A DNA stretch of 64,000 bases from Nostoc sp. NIES-4103 (GCF_002368335.1 NZ_AP018288.1:1481551-1545550), one strand, 5' to 3'; positions 45,514 to 54,414 are shown, counted from the first letter of the stretch. Program-made: numbers and translations. Notes: generated by a model not told the origin, from the letters alone.

Positions 45514-45903
45514 TCAGTCATCCTCATACTCTACCCAAGAATTAGGAGTTTCTGACACTGCAATTTTCAGCTGCACATCAGATGGTACTTGCTTCTTGGT
45601 TACATCATAGATGTACTTGGCAATCATTTCCGCTGTGGTTTCATACTCAGGAGGCAATACTTCATTGAGGACACAGTGATCTAGCCCGCCTTTTGTAACG
45701 TCTTGTTTAGCCCAGCGTAAAGTTTTAAAATCAGCAACCATAACTGCATGGGGACAGTATTGTGAAGAGTGTAACTTTGATGATGTTGCCTCAATCCGTA
45801 CTTTGTAAGTGTGTCCGTGCATCCTACCACACGGCCCATCATAATCTTTAATGTAGTGGGCGCTATCAAATGTAAATTCTGTTACTAATTTCCATTTAGG
45901 CAT
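45514..45903 (-). CDS. queD: 6-pyruvoyl-tetrahydropterin synthase / QueD family
   Basis: In this 129-residue protein the zinc ligands His16 (FDSAHY), His29 and His31 (RMHGH) and the active-site Cys25 (GPCGR) are present. The DHCVLNE and SETPNSWVEY motifs also fit. The family turns dihydroneopterin triphosphate into 6-carboxytetrahydropterin (queuosine pathway) or 6-pyruvoyl-tetrahydropterin. The Cys-x3-His-x-His arrangement fits QueD. The gene stands alone and converges with the Cdh-like gene. Confidence 0.85.
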   Translation of the reverse strand: MPKWKLVTEFTFDSAHYIKDYDGPCGRMHGHTYKVRIEATSSKLHSSQYCPHAVMVADFKTLRWAKQDVTKGGLDHCVLNEVLPPEYETTAEMIAKYIYDVTKKQVPSDVQLKIAVSETPNSWVEYEDD

Positions 45904-45944
45904 TTAGTATTCCTTAATGTTCTAACATCAAATGCAAGCCTGCA

Positions 45945-46106
45945 TTAGAGTTTCAAGCTAACATAAATACAGCTTGCGGGGATTGAATTTTTCCCAGTTT
46001 GGAGTGCTTGTTTGAAATAGGCGATCGCTTGCGATAGATTTGACCAATAACACTTCTGCATCAAAAAGTCCCATCCATAGGCTAGGTCACGGATATTGTA
46101 AAACAT
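45945..46106 (-). pseudogene. Possible TPR-containing gene fragment
   Basis: A 53-codon frame from ATG 46106 to TAA 45945-45947 reads MFYNIRDLAYGWDFLMQK and then SQAIAYFKQALQTGK, which looks like one and a half tetratricopeptide repeats. It is too short for a complete TPR protein and is most likely a remnant. Confidence 0.3.
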
Positions 46107-46131
46107 ATGTACTACTTGGATTGACTCATCG

Positions 46132-46449
46132 TCAAGCCCTGGAATAATACTTTTTAACTATTAAATATCCCCGTGTTTTCTTGGAAGCAGCATCAAAAGT
46201 ATTCATCACATTCCAAAGTGTTGATGCTGAAACTCGAACAGGAGGATACTTATAAGTCGATACGTCTAGAATTAGAAATTTATCCATTTTTTCACAACAA
46301 GCTGCTATCAAAGAAATATACCCTCCACCCTTTTGACAATTATGAAATCTTGCTATCATAGCAGCAATTTGTCGAACTCGACCCTTTAGTTGATTTCCCC
46401 GACGTTTTACCTTTGTTGCTTGCTGCTGAAAGCTTATGTCGTCTTCCAT
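46132..46449 (-). CDS. Hypothetical basic protein
   Basis: The 105-residue product is rich in Lys and Arg, with a plausible AGG ribosome site before ATG 46449. The sequence (KRRGNQLKGRVRQIAAMI, YPPVRVSASTLWNVMNTF, KKTRGYLIVKKYYSRA) shows no family I recognise. A shorter ORF on the opposite strand overlaps it; the amino-acid composition favours this one. Confidence 0.5.
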   Translation of the reverse strand: MEDDISFQQQATKVKRRGNQLKGRVRQIAAMIARFHNCQKGGGYISLIAACCEKMDKFLILDVSTYKYPPVRVSASTLWNVMNTFDAASKKTRGYLIVKKYYSRA

Positions 46450-46613
46450 TGTCTGCCTGTTACTAGTTTTTTCTACGTTTTGTGTACGCAGTTACTTTTA
46501 TATTAATTAAATTAGCATTGGAAATAGACTAATTTTCTCATAGTGTAATAAACAACATCTGTTCATTCCCAATTATGTAGCGTTTCAATTGCTCAGGGAG
46601 AGAGATTGCAACT

Positions 46614-47498
46614 ATGAATAAAATTAAACGGCTTGTGATTGTCGGTGGAACCCACGGAAACGAACTGACAGGTATTTATCTGGTGAAAAAATTTGAGCGA
46701 TCGCCCCAGTTAATCCAGCGAAGTAGCTTTGAAACTTACACGCTGTTAGCCAATCCCAAAGCATATGAAATCGGCAAACGATATGTAGATACCGATTTGA
46801 ATCGCTGTTTTCAACGCCAAGATTTGCACAATCTGAATCTATCGAGTTATGAAGCGCAACGAGCCAAAGTAATTTACCAGACCTATGGAAACAAAGGTAC
46901 TTTAGAGGCAAATTTGATCATTGATTTACACAGTTCAACCTCTAACATGGGGTTAACAATTATTCTGGCACGTAAGCTTCCATATAATCTACAGCTGGCT
47001 GCTTATCTGACATCAGTAAATCCCAACGTCAAAATACTTTATTCAGAACCCAAAACACCAGAAAACCCTTATTTAGACTCAATTTGTGAATTTGGTTTTA
47101 GTATCGAAGTTGGTGCCGTTGCTCAGGGAACATTGAATGCGACTTTATTTCAACAAACTGAAGAACTTATTTACGCAATTCTGGATTATGTAGAAGCCTA
47201 CAATCAAGGAACGCTACTGAAAGTACAAGATACACTCATGGTTTATCAAAGCATTCGCACGATAGATTATCCCCGGAATGCAACTGGAGAAATTCAAGCA
47301 ATGATTCATCCGCAATTGCAATTTCAAGATTATCAAGTGTTGCATCCAGGAGAACCGATATTTTTGACCTTCGATGGTGAGGAAATTGTTTATGAAGGTG
47401 ACACAGTTGCGTACCCAGTTTTCATCAATGAAGCTGCTTATTATGAGAAAGGTATTGCAATGTTTATGACTCAGCCCATTGAACTAGCAACTATTTAA
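46614..47498 (+). CDS. Aspartoacylase (succinylglutamate desuccinylase/aspartoacylase family)
   Basis: In this 294-residue zinc-dependent amidohydrolase, the zinc ligands lie in GGTHGNELTG (His14, Glu17) and in the later IDLHSSTSNMG (His). VDTDLNRCF and GFSIEVGAVAQGT are further family motifs. The C-terminal YEGDTVAYPVFINEAAYYEKGIAM, cited here as YEGDTVAYPVFINEAAYY, is typical of aspartoacylases, so N-acetyl-aspartate or a related N-acyl amino acid is the probable substrate. The length is full. It stands alone. Confidence 0.92.
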   Translation: MNKIKRLVIVGGTHGNELTGIYLVKKFERSPQLIQRSSFETYTLLANPKAYEIGKRYVDTDLNRCFQRQDLHNLNLSSYEAQRAKVIYQTYGNKGTLEANLIIDLHSSTSNMGLTIILARKLPYNLQLAAYLTSVNPNVKILYSEPKTPENPYLDSICEFGFSIEVGAVAQGTLNATLFQQTEELIYAILDYVEAYNQGTLLKVQDTLMVYQSIRTIDYPRNATGEIQAMIHPQLQFQDYQVLHPGEPIFLTFDGEEIVYEGDTVAYPVFINEAAYYEKGIAMFMTQPIELATI

Positions 47499-47904
47499 TG
47501 ATACTAAATTTTGGATGAGCGGATTTGGGATTAAAAGTCTTTACTAACAGGCTATTCCAAAATATAAAACAATACCAACTAACTGAAATCTTGCACCTAC
47601 TCCATATCCCGCCTGATAATCAATTTTCAGGCTAATAGCACAAGTCCTTAAAATGGACTCAGACACTTTACTAGTCAGATTTATCCGACCTTAGCTGTTG
47701 ACCAAGAAATTTATTTATTGGCTGTATGAAAAGCTGCTGCAAGATATTAGCTAACTGCCACAAAAACTCCTTATAAACCTCTTAACTTCGTGTTCTTTGT
47801 GTTCTTTGCGGTTCGTTATTTTAATTCTCCTGTCTAGATTCAAATTCCGTATGAAAGTAAACTTGCATCTTTAGGATGCTTCCCTTTCACAATCCAAAAT
47901 CCTA
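47499..47904. other. Intergenic region, nothing recognised
   Basis: It contains a GAAATCTTGCACCTACTCC stretch near 47586, similar to one end of the 5060-5213 element but without a partner end. The TTCGTGTTCTTTGTGTTC motif near 47790 is a common intergenic repeat. No gene is seen. Confidence 0.4.
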
Positions 47905-48141
47905 TTATAGTTCGTCTGCATCAAGACCACTTTCTTGTTGAGGGGCATGAGGTAGTACGGATAGATCATCGTCTGGAATTCGCGTAGGTACTCCTAAACG
48001 CTTACGAGCTTGTTCCTCTGCTTGATTTCGGTCTTTTTCGTTATTAAACTGGTCTGCATCTAATAGATACTTCTCTCGTGCCGCCTGATCTCGTGGAGGC
48101 ACAGAGCCATTCTTCCATTTGTATTTGAAGTTCATAAACAA
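47905..48141 (-). CDS. Small conserved-looking acidic protein of unknown function
   Basis: This 78-residue hydrophilic protein (YKWKNGSVPPRDQAAREKYL, KDRNQAEEQARKRLGVP, DDDLSVLPHAPQQESGLDADEL shown only in part as DDDLSVLPHAPQQ) has no signal or membrane segment. The Met at residue 3 (48135) is an alternative start. The well-formed helical, charged sequence and clean flanks make it probably real. No function can be assigned. Confidence 0.6.
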   Translation of the reverse strand: MFMNFKYKWKNGSVPPRDQAAREKYLLDADQFNNEKDRNQAEEQARKRLGVPTRIPDDDLSVLPHAPQQESGLDADEL

Positions 48142-48279
48142 TACTTTAAACTCTAGGCTAAATTTAATCCAATTGTTATATCTATTACCTCTAGCGCTGG
48201 GCAGAAAATTAGTGATTAATTCTCCTTAATTTGCTCAATTACACTATTACTTTTTGTTTATTTACTTAAACTAATTTTC

Positions 48280-48543
48280 TTAACCAGCGATAGAATTGGT
48301 TTGCCAATTGGGAAATAATGAGATGACACTAGTAAGTTCGTTGTTAGGATTGCAATCTGGTGGAAAAATAAAAAGTTCTTTTCCCAGCTGCTGTGCCTTA
48401 TGGTGAAGCGCGATCGCTTCCTTCAAGGTATAAAACATAATCGGAATCCATCTGTCACTGTAAAAGTACACAACAACTCGGCGGTTTGTGTACTCCTCCA
48501 TCGGCAATGGATTTCGCCAAGTTGAAATCATGCCGAATAACAC
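48280..48543 (-). CDS. Small hypothetical protein
   Basis: The 87-codon ORF has a likely real core from the Met at residue 15 (MEEYTNRRVVVYFYSDRW), then FYTLKEAIALHHKAQQLG and ELFIFPPDC. It is compact and mixed alpha/beta with no recognised family. It is on the same strand as the preceding small gene but 139 bp away. Confidence 0.5.
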   Translation of the reverse strand: MLFGMISTWRNPLPMEEYTNRRVVVYFYSDRWIPIMFYTLKEAIALHHKAQQLGKELFIFPPDCNPNNELTSVISLFPNWQTNSIAG

Positions 48544-48997
48544 TCCTGATGTTATAGATTGATTGAAAAATTTATTAAACTTTATTATTTATCATCTTAG
48601 TGGGCTTAAAAGTTCTTAACTTCTGGCTGAAGATAGATAAGCATATATACTTAAGATTCTTTTTATAATCTTGCTTCTTCAGCTGGCGTTGCTTGCAGAA
48701 AATTTTTGAAAAGTCATTTTGGGTACTCTCTTCATCGTAGGGAGTAGGGAGTAAGGAGTAGTAAAAAATGAAAATATAGGGTTCTTAGCTTTTTAACAGG
48801 GAACAGGGAATAGGGAATAGGGAACAGATTCCTGTTTCCCGTTAAGCGTCACAACGCTAATTGTACTTTGATTTTACTTACAATCCCAATTATTGATACT
48901 TTTCAAACAACCTCTTATAGTATTTGAGATTTTCAAAGTTTCTGGAATTATGTTCAGACAGATTGAAGTCATCAACTGAAGTTAACAATGAATTTAT
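48544..48997. other. Intergenic region with simple repeats
   Basis: GGGAACAGGGAATAGGGAATAG units at about 48800-48830 and GGGAGTAGGGAGTAAGGAG at 48740-48760 are simple-sequence tracts. I see no gene and no clear promoter motif. Confidence 0.4.
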
Positions 48998-49492
48998 ATG
49001 CGTTTACCTATTGCAATTAGTGCCATTTTAATATCATCTCTCAGTTGGAACACACCAGTCATGTCTCAACCTGCTATACAAGTGGCACAATCACCAGCGA
49101 TCGCTAGCTCAAATTTGAAGAAACTAACAATTAATCGGCGATTGTGGGATAAACAAAAAATCTCTAACTATCGCTATACATTCACCAGAAGCTGTTTTTG
49201 TGTACCCAAAGCCACAGAACCAGTAGTTATTGAAGTACGTAACGGTGTTACAACTTCCATTACTTCTGTAGAGACTGGTCAACCAGTAGATCCAAAATTA
49301 TTCGAGAGCTACAATACAGTTCCTAAGCTCTTTAATATTATCAGAGATGCCATCGCCCGTAGAGCAGCTAACTTAACTGTAAAATACGATCCTAAATTCG
49401 GCTACCCAACAGAAATTAATATCGATTATAATAGTCAAATAGCTGATGATGAATTATTTTTCACAATTCAAAATCTGCAAAAGACTTATTAA
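48998..49492 (+). CDS. Secreted DUF6174-like protein
   Basis: The 164-residue product has an N-terminal signal peptide (LPIAISAILISSLSWNTPVM). The mature part begins with the pattern W-x-K-x-x-I-x-N-Y-R-Y-T-F (RRLWDKQKISNYRYTF), followed by RSCFCVPKATEPVVIEV with a CxC pair, NGVTTSI, and VKYDPKFGYPTEINIDYN. This is the layout of DUF6174 proteins, small lipoprotein-like proteins of unknown function. It stands alone on the plus strand. Confidence 0.7.
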   Translation: MRLPIAISAILISSLSWNTPVMSQPAIQVAQSPAIASSNLKKLTINRRLWDKQKISNYRYTFTRSCFCVPKATEPVVIEVRNGVTTSITSVETGQPVDPKLFESYNTVPKLFNIIRDAIARRAANLTVKYDPKFGYPTEINIDYNSQIADDELFFTIQNLQKTY

Positions 49493-49557
49493 TTTCATGA
49501 TGATATTAATTGAGGTTTATTTATCAAGTAAATCTGATTTTTCAACTCAAAACTCTC

Positions 49558-50340
49558 CTAGAGAGATGTTTGAATGATCACGAACGAGGTGATCACAAAT
49601 TGCCAGCAAGTGACACCAAGTACGGTTAACGTGATCACCTCTAAACTAAACCAGCGTTCTCGCAGCAGTCCGGCTAGTGCGCGTAAACCCCATACTTCAC
49701 TGCGACGATGACCAATAGCGATCGCCCCCATTTTACTATCTCGCATTGCTTCTAAAGCTGGCTGTCGAAATTGTCCCGTGATATAAATATCAGCACCACG
49801 GGCTGCTGCTTCACGTACTAACAAATCTGTCATAGCACCAACAACAGCGATGCGTTTGACATCAGTTTGAACTGCTAAATATATTTGCTCTTGTCCGCCA
49901 AAAATTTGAGTTACACAACTGCATAAACCAGTAAAGCTTTGAGTGGGAATCTCTCCTAACATTCCAATCGCTCTATTATCTTTCTCTCCCAATACTTCTA
50001 AACTAGACATATTTAATACTTGAGCCAAACGAAAATTAAAACCCATCGTCAAGCATTCATCAAATGGGAGATGATAAGAGATTACCCCCATATCGGGCGG
50101 GATTTGTCCGGCTTCTAGTTTCCACGGTCGATGTAAGAACAGCGCATCTAAACGTTGGGCCCTTACCCATTCTTGCAACTGCATCCCTGGTTCAAGTGCT
50201 AACCCCAAACGTCTTACAGGTCGTAGTGAAGGTAAATACACACCTCCTGTTTCACTTGCGGGAAACCGCTCAACAGCAAACAGGCGATCGAGGAACTCTA
50301 CTATATCTTCTATAACAATTGAATTGCAGTCAGATGTCAT
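49558..50340 (-). CDS. Nif3-like dinuclear metal centre protein with an odd C-terminal tail
   Basis: The 260-residue product fits the Nif3/YqfO family. Metal-binding blocks are LDALFLHRPWKL and the C-terminal AIGHRRSEVWGLRALAGLL (GHxxSE motif); VVGAMTDLLVREAAARGAD and ADIYITGQFRQ are also typical. The cellular role of the family is poorly known. After ERWFSLEV the protein continues with about 24 hydrophobic residues (ITLTVLGVTCWQFVITSF) that are not usual for Nif3. They are encoded where an exact 11-bp inverted repeat lies, so the end may have been altered by a small insertion. Confidence 0.8.
   Translation of the reverse strand: MTSDCNSIVIEDIVEFLDRLFAVERFPASETGGVYLPSLRPVRRLGLALEPGMQLQEWVRAQRLDALFLHRPWKLEAGQIPPDMGVISYHLPFDECLTMGFNFRLAQVLNMSSLEVLGEKDNRAIGMLGEIPTQSFTGLCSCVTQIFGGQEQIYLAVQTDVKRIAVVGAMTDLLVREAAARGADIYITGQFRQPALEAMRDSKMGAIAIGHRRSEVWGLRALAGLLRERWFSLEVITLTVLGVTCWQFVITSFVIIQTSL
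49586..49641. repeat. Exact 11-bp inverted repeat at the 3' end of the Nif3-like gene
   Basis: GAGGTGATCAC at 49586-49596 is the complement of GTGATCACCTC at 49631-49641, with 34 bp between. It can form a hairpin in the mRNA and coincides with the unusual hydrophobic tail of the encoded protein. It may be the remains of a tiny insertion or act as a 3' processing or termination structure. Confidence 0.6.
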
Positions 50341-50481
50341 TGGTAAAGGTTTTGTTCCTGAGTATTCAGCTATTTACAAAAAAATTTGGCAACAGGGTGC
50401 ATAAACGAATGAAGGTCTACCTATTGAGTAAGTGAAGGGGTTGAAACCCAAAATACACACGAACACTGAAACTTTAGGAGC

Positions 50482-51141
50482 ATGACTATGAAATTCCGCC
50501 ACTTAACAGGTTCTCTGCTAACAGCTACCGCACTATTGACCTCTACATTACCAGCTTTTGCAGGGCCATTTGATGCCAAACCTGCGGGTATCTTTAATCA
50601 CGTTCCTCTCACTCCCGCAGCAACTTTAGGTAATGGCACTTCCAGCACTCCCGCCAGCACACCCAGCAATTCAGTTGGAAATTCTGAAATTCAAGGATTA
50701 GGCGACCACCAAGGTTGGGTTGATCCCAAAACTTTAGCAAATGATCCCCGCGCCTTGTGTAGCGATGTTGGTTTAGGCAACAATACCAGCAACAGTTCCA
50801 GCAAACTTGCCTTAGCAACTTCTAGCAGCAGTCGTTCTAGTTCTTCCCGCAGTCACAACGATGGCGGTGGTGGTGGTGTCAGTTTCTTAGGTATTGGTGT
50901 CAGTGGTAGTGGTGCTAGCCAAGGAAGCCAAAATAATAGTGATTCTAAAGAGCAACGCACCAACCGCACCGAAGAAAAGACTAATAGTACCTCAACAGTA
51001 GTTCAAGGCAAGAATTGTGATGCTTTTGTCAACGCCGCCGCCGCCAGAGACATGAACTACCAAGATAACCTCACCCGCCGCTATGAAATCAAAACCGGTC
51101 GTCGCGGACAACAGGTCAATCAACTACTGGAAAATAAATAA
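50482..51141 (+). CDS. Secreted Ser/Gly-rich protein of unknown function
   Basis: The 219-residue product starts with a signal peptide (MKFRHLTGSLLTATALLTS, then PAFAGPFD). A low-complexity middle follows (SSSSRSSSSRSHNDGGGGGVS), quoted here only in part as SSSRSSSSRS and NDGGGGGVS. The C-terminal helical part has CDAFVNAAAARDMNYQDN and RRYEIKTGRRGQQVNQ. I recognise no family. An AGGAG-like site is just upstream (TTTAGGAGCATG). It is likely an envelope or outer-surface protein. Confidence 0.7.
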   Translation: MTMKFRHLTGSLLTATALLTSTLPAFAGPFDAKPAGIFNHVPLTPAATLGNGTSSTPASTPSNSVGNSEIQGLGDHQGWVDPKTLANDPRALCSDVGLGNNTSNSSSKLALATSSSSRSSSSRSHNDGGGGGVSFLGIGVSGSGASQGSQNNSDSKEQRTNRTEEKTNSTSTVVQGKNCDAFVNAAAARDMNYQDNLTRRYEIKTGRRGQQVNQLLENK

Positions 51142-51395
51142 TTGAGTAGGGTAATTGTCAGTTGTGAGGCAGTCCGGTGAGTCCAGTGCGGTCTTGGGCT
51201 TTGCCCAAGTGGAGCAACTGGCGTTAGCAAGAGCGTTAGCGAGCCTGCGAGCGTCACCCGAAGGGTCTTGGGGGTCTCCCCCATGAGGAACTGCCGTTAG
51301 CGTTAGGGAGTCTTCGAGCGTCAGCGGTAGCGTTAGCGAAGCGTTAGCGACGAAGGAGCGTCGGAACGAGCGTCACCCGAAGGGTCAGGAGTCAG
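51142..51395. repeat. GCGTTAGCGA-type dispersed repeat block
   Basis: Many overlapping copies of GCGTTAGCGA, GAGCGTCACCCGAAGGG and GGGTCTCCCCCATGAGG units fill 51176-51385. The same units occur at 25040-25130 and 44380-44410. It is non-coding and probably spreads by slippage or as a miniature repeat. Confidence 0.65.
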
Positions 51396-51521
51396 TTGTC
51401 AAAAGACAGAAGGCAGAAGAATGGATTCTTCCTACTTGAATTTTTAATTTTTTATTTTGAATTGTTGAAACGCCGGGGTCAGCGCCCTGGCTATTACTTT
51501 ATCTACTATCAGGAGAAAATT

Positions 51522-51947
51522 ATGAACAGCAAGCTAGGTGGGGGAATGATTGCTCTCAGTACAATGCTGTTGCTATCTGTAACATCTTTAGCAAGCGCCC
51601 AAACCCCATCTCGGACAATTGATAACTCACGAATCCTACCCTATCTACTGGATAATTCCAATGACAACTCATTGATGAGAGTGCATTGTGTATCTAAGGA
51701 TCATAAGCAAGTTAATAAAAGGCGGCGTATCAGCAGAGATCATCTCTTAACACCCAATGTTGACGCTGTAACCATTGAAATAGAAGGCAGTTGTCAAAAT
51801 GTTAGAATTCGCGTGCAAGACGACTCAGACTTTGCAGATTACCCGGCCTACAATCCCCATTTAGATGACAATGATATCCCCTTTGACGATTCATCTTGGC
51901 TAACCCGTGAAGGTTCAGGTTGGTATTGGCTGCTGCATCGTCGCTGA
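51522..51947 (+). CDS. Small secreted protein of unknown function
   Basis: The ATG at 51522 has a good AGGAG site 5-9 bases upstream; the ORF is open further upstream only through the repeat block. The 141-residue product has a signal peptide (LGGGMIALSTMLLLSVTSLASA, quoted as MIALSTMLLLSVTSLASA) and a mature part with one probable disulphide pair (MRVHCVSKDHKQ and IEGSCQNVRIRVQDDS). No family is recognised. Confidence 0.6.
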   Translation: MNSKLGGGMIALSTMLLLSVTSLASAQTPSRTIDNSRILPYLLDNSNDNSLMRVHCVSKDHKQVNKRRRISRDHLLTPNVDAVTIEIEGSCQNVRIRVQDDSDFADYPAYNPHLDDNDIPFDDSSWLTREGSGWYWLLHRR

Positions 51948-51954
51948 ATATAGC

Positions 51955-52140
51955 CAGGGGAGCAGGGGAGCAGGGGAGCAGGGGAGCGGGGGAGCGGGGG
52001 AGCAGGGGAGCGGGGGAGCGGGGGATGAGGGAGTGAGGGAGTGAGGGAGTGAGGGAGAAATAACTAATACCCAATTCCCCATTCCCCATTCCCCATTCCC
52101 CATTCCCCATTCCCAATTCCCAATTCCCAATTCCCCATTA
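51955..52140. repeat. Simple tandem repeats GGGGAGCA and CCCCATTC
   Basis: A run of GGGGAGCAGG/GGGGAGCGGG octamer-like units (51958-52025), then GAGTGAGG units (52025-52058), then CCCCATTCC / CCCAATTC heptamers (52070-52138). Such repeats are frequent between cyanobacterial genes. ORFs across them are Pro/Ser- or Trp/Gly-rich artefacts. Confidence 0.8.
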
Positions 52141-52153
52141 TATTGATTATGGT

Positions 52154-52168
52154 TGATAATGATTATCC
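52154..52168 (+). promoter_or_regulatory. Putative Zur box upstream of the COG0523 GTPase gene
   Basis: TGATAATGATTATCC is a 7-1-7 palindrome with one mismatch to the cyanobacterial Zur consensus TGATAATNATTATCA. It lies 28 bp before the ATG at 52197, where it could cover the promoter. Zur represses zinc-uptake and COG0523 genes in zinc-replete cells in Anabaena. Site and target family agree, so the call is mixed sequence and inference. Confidence 0.7.
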
Positions 52169-52196
52169 ATATGGTGAGACAAGAGGCACTTAGAGT

Positions 52197-53168
52197 ATGG
52201 TAGCTGACGTAATCACAAATTCAGTTCCAGTCACTGTTCTGACAGGCTATTTGGGAGCGGGTAAAACGACTCTACTCAATCACATCCTCACCTACGAACA
52301 TGGCAAAAAAGTTGCTGTGATTGTTAATGAATTTGGGGAAGTGGGTATTGATAACCAATTGGTTATTGATGCAGATGAAGAAATATTTGAGATGAACAAT
52401 GGCTGCATCTGCTGTACAGTGCGTGGTGATTTAATTCGGATCATCGGTAACTTGATGAAGCGGCGTGATAAGTTTGACCATTTAGTAATTGAAACTACTG
52501 GACTAGCTGATCCTGCGCCAGTGATTCAGACATTCTTTGTTGATGAAGATTTGCAAGGACAACTATCTCTAGATGCAGTGATCACAGTGGTAGATGCCAA
52601 GCATATTTGGCAACATTGGGATGCAGACGAAGCACAAGAACAGATTGCTTTTGCTGATGTAATTTTACTTAATAAAACTGATTTAGTAGCGCCAGAAGAG
52701 TTAGATGAATTAGAAAAACGGATTCGGGCGATGAATGCTATGGCTAAAATCTACCGTACCCGCAACTCAGAATTAGAAATGGATGCCCTTTTGGGTGTGA
52801 AAGCTTTTGATTTAGACCGCGCATTGGAAATTGATCCCAATTTCTTAGGTGAAGATGCTCACGAACATGATGATAGTGTCTTTTCTGTGGCTTTGGTAGA
52901 AGCTGGCGCAGTCGATGGAGAAAAATTAAACGCTTGGCTTTCTGAGTTACTGCGTACCCAAGGCCCAGATATCTTTCGGATGAAAGGCATTTTAAATATT
53001 GCTGGAGAAGATAATAGATTTGTGTTCCAAGGCGTACATATGATATTTGATGGCAGACCCGATCGCCCCTGGAAACCCAGTGAAACCCGTAAAAACGAAC
53101 TAGTCTTTATCGGCCGCAATCTTGACGAAGCCCAACTCAAACAAGATTTTCTCGCCTGTATAGCATAA
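52197..53168 (+). CDS. CobW/COG0523-family GTPase, putative zinc chaperone
   Basis: In this 323-residue G3E GTPase, the P-loop is GYLGAGKTT (residues 17-25) and the metal-binding CxCC motif is NGCICCTV (Cys70, 72, 73). Walker B-type VIETTGLADPAP and the guanine-recognition LLNKTDL follow. A His/Asp-rich loop (GEDAHEHDDS) before the C-terminal CobW domain is typical of metal-handling members. With a Zur box just upstream, zinc delivery under zinc limitation is the best inference, though cobalt or other metals are possible for the family. A WD40 gene follows 184 bp downstream on the same strand. Confidence 0.9.
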   Translation: MVADVITNSVPVTVLTGYLGAGKTTLLNHILTYEHGKKVAVIVNEFGEVGIDNQLVIDADEEIFEMNNGCICCTVRGDLIRIIGNLMKRRDKFDHLVIETTGLADPAPVIQTFFVDEDLQGQLSLDAVITVVDAKHIWQHWDADEAQEQIAFADVILLNKTDLVAPEELDELEKRIRAMNAMAKIYRTRNSELEMDALLGVKAFDLDRALEIDPNFLGEDAHEHDDSVFSVALVEAGAVDGEKLNAWLSELLRTQGPDIFRMKGILNIAGEDNRFVFQGVHMIFDGRPDRPWKPSETRKNELVFIGRNLDEAQLKQDFLACIA

Positions 53169-53352
53169 AAGGGGATTGGGGATTGGGTACTGGGGATTGG
53201 GTATTGGGTATTAAGTATTAGAAAGAAAAACGCTCTTTGATAAAGTAAATTCCTTCCCAGTCCCTAGTACTTAGTCCCTAGTACTTAGTCCCTAGTCCCC
53301 AGTCCCCAGTCCCCAGTCCCCAGTCCCCAGTCCCCAGTCCCTCTACACAGCT
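53169..53352. repeat. CCCCAGT tandem repeats
   Basis: GGGGATTGGGTA units (53172-53210) are followed by a run of CCCCAGT and CCCTAGTA units up to 53341, directly before the WD40 start codon. The run may impede or terminate transcription from the GTPase gene. Similar short runs are at 10400-10436 and 14300-14340. Confidence 0.75.
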
Positions 53353-54414
53353 ATGAACACCACAACCAGCAAATCCAAGGAATTTGAAGAACACTATTCA
53401 GCGACGCTTTCAGATTATGTGACGGCGCTTGCATGGTCACCACAAGGCAAAACTCTAGCAGCAACTACCGCGGCTGGTGAAGTTGTGCTGTGGAATGATG
53501 GTGAACTAACAACTTTACAAACTGGTAACGGTAAATCAGTTGACTGTCTGGCTTTTTCCCCGGATGGGAAATTTTTAGCCGCTGGCGGACAGGATGGACA
53601 GGTGAAAATCTGGCAGGACACGGAATTAATTGCTACTTTAGAAAATGCCCCAGCATGGGTAGATAAGCTGGCTTGGAGTCACACTGGTAATCAATTGGCT
53701 TTTAGTTTGGGACGTTACGTCCAAGTCTGGAATGCAGATACTCGTGAGATTGTCGTCACGCTGAATTTTGACAACTCGTCGGTATTGGGTATTGATTGGC
53801 GTAGGGATGGACAATACTTAGCTATTGGTGGTTACAAGGGAGTCAAGATTTGGCACAGTCAAAACTGGGATGAAGAACCATACGTTTTGAATATGTCAAC
53901 TGTCAGTGTGGCTATGGCTTGGTCGCCAGACGGCAAATTCTTGGCTTCTGGTAACATGGATCGCAGTGTCACAGTTTTGGAATGGAATAACCCCGACCCT
54001 TGGGTAATGCGTGGCTTTCCCGGTAAGATTCGCCAATTGGCATGGTCAGAAGCTACCACAAATCTAGGTGCGCCGCTACTGGCATCTTCCAGCGTTGAAG
54101 GTATTGTAGTTTGGGAAAAGTTAGAGGATGATTCTTTAGGTTGGGAAGCGCGAGTTTTAACTAATCATGTGGATGTGATAAATGCGATCGCTTTTGCACC
54201 AAAAAGCTTCCTTCTCGCTTCCGCCGCTGCTGATGGCTGGTTGTGTTTATGGAATAAAGCTAAGCTTGTATCCCAAATTCTCACAGGTGTTTCAGCAGGA
54301 TTTTCCAGCCTAGCTTGGCATCCTCAAGGTAAGTTACTGGCCGCAGGCGGCGAAAAAGGCGAATTATTTATTTGGTCAAAAGCTTTGCGGGGTCAAGGCT
54401 TCGGACAAAGTTAA
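53353..54414 (+). CDS. Cytoplasmic single-propeller WD40 protein
   Basis: The 353-residue product lacks a signal peptide and has about seven WD40 blades (YVTALAWSPQGKTLAAT, CLAFSPDGKFLAAGGQDG, VAMAWSPDGKFLASGNMD, FSSLAWHPQGKLLAAGGEKG). The blades are divergent from each other, unlike the arrays elsewhere in the window, which suggests an old conserved protein. It follows the Zur-linked GTPase on the same strand, so a link to zinc stress is possible if they are cotranscribed. Confidence 0.85.
   Translation: MNTTTSKSKEFEEHYSATLSDYVTALAWSPQGKTLAATTAAGEVVLWNDGELTTLQTGNGKSVDCLAFSPDGKFLAAGGQDGQVKIWQDTELIATLENAPAWVDKLAWSHTGNQLAFSLGRYVQVWNADTREIVVTLNFDNSSVLGIDWRRDGQYLAIGGYKGVKIWHSQNWDEEPYVLNMSTVSVAMAWSPDGKFLASGNMDRSVTVLEWNNPDPWVMRGFPGKIRQLAWSEATTNLGAPLLASSSVEGIVVWEKLEDDSLGWEARVLTNHVDVINAIAFAPKSFLLASAAADGWLCLWNKAKLVSQILTGVSAGFSSLAWHPQGKLLAAGGEKGELFIWSKALRGQGFGQS

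Noticed and set aside
51802..52130. Minus-strand ORFs rich in Ser/Pro and in Trp-Gly-Met-Gly-Asn repeats
   Set aside because: They translate simple tandem repeats, not a gene.
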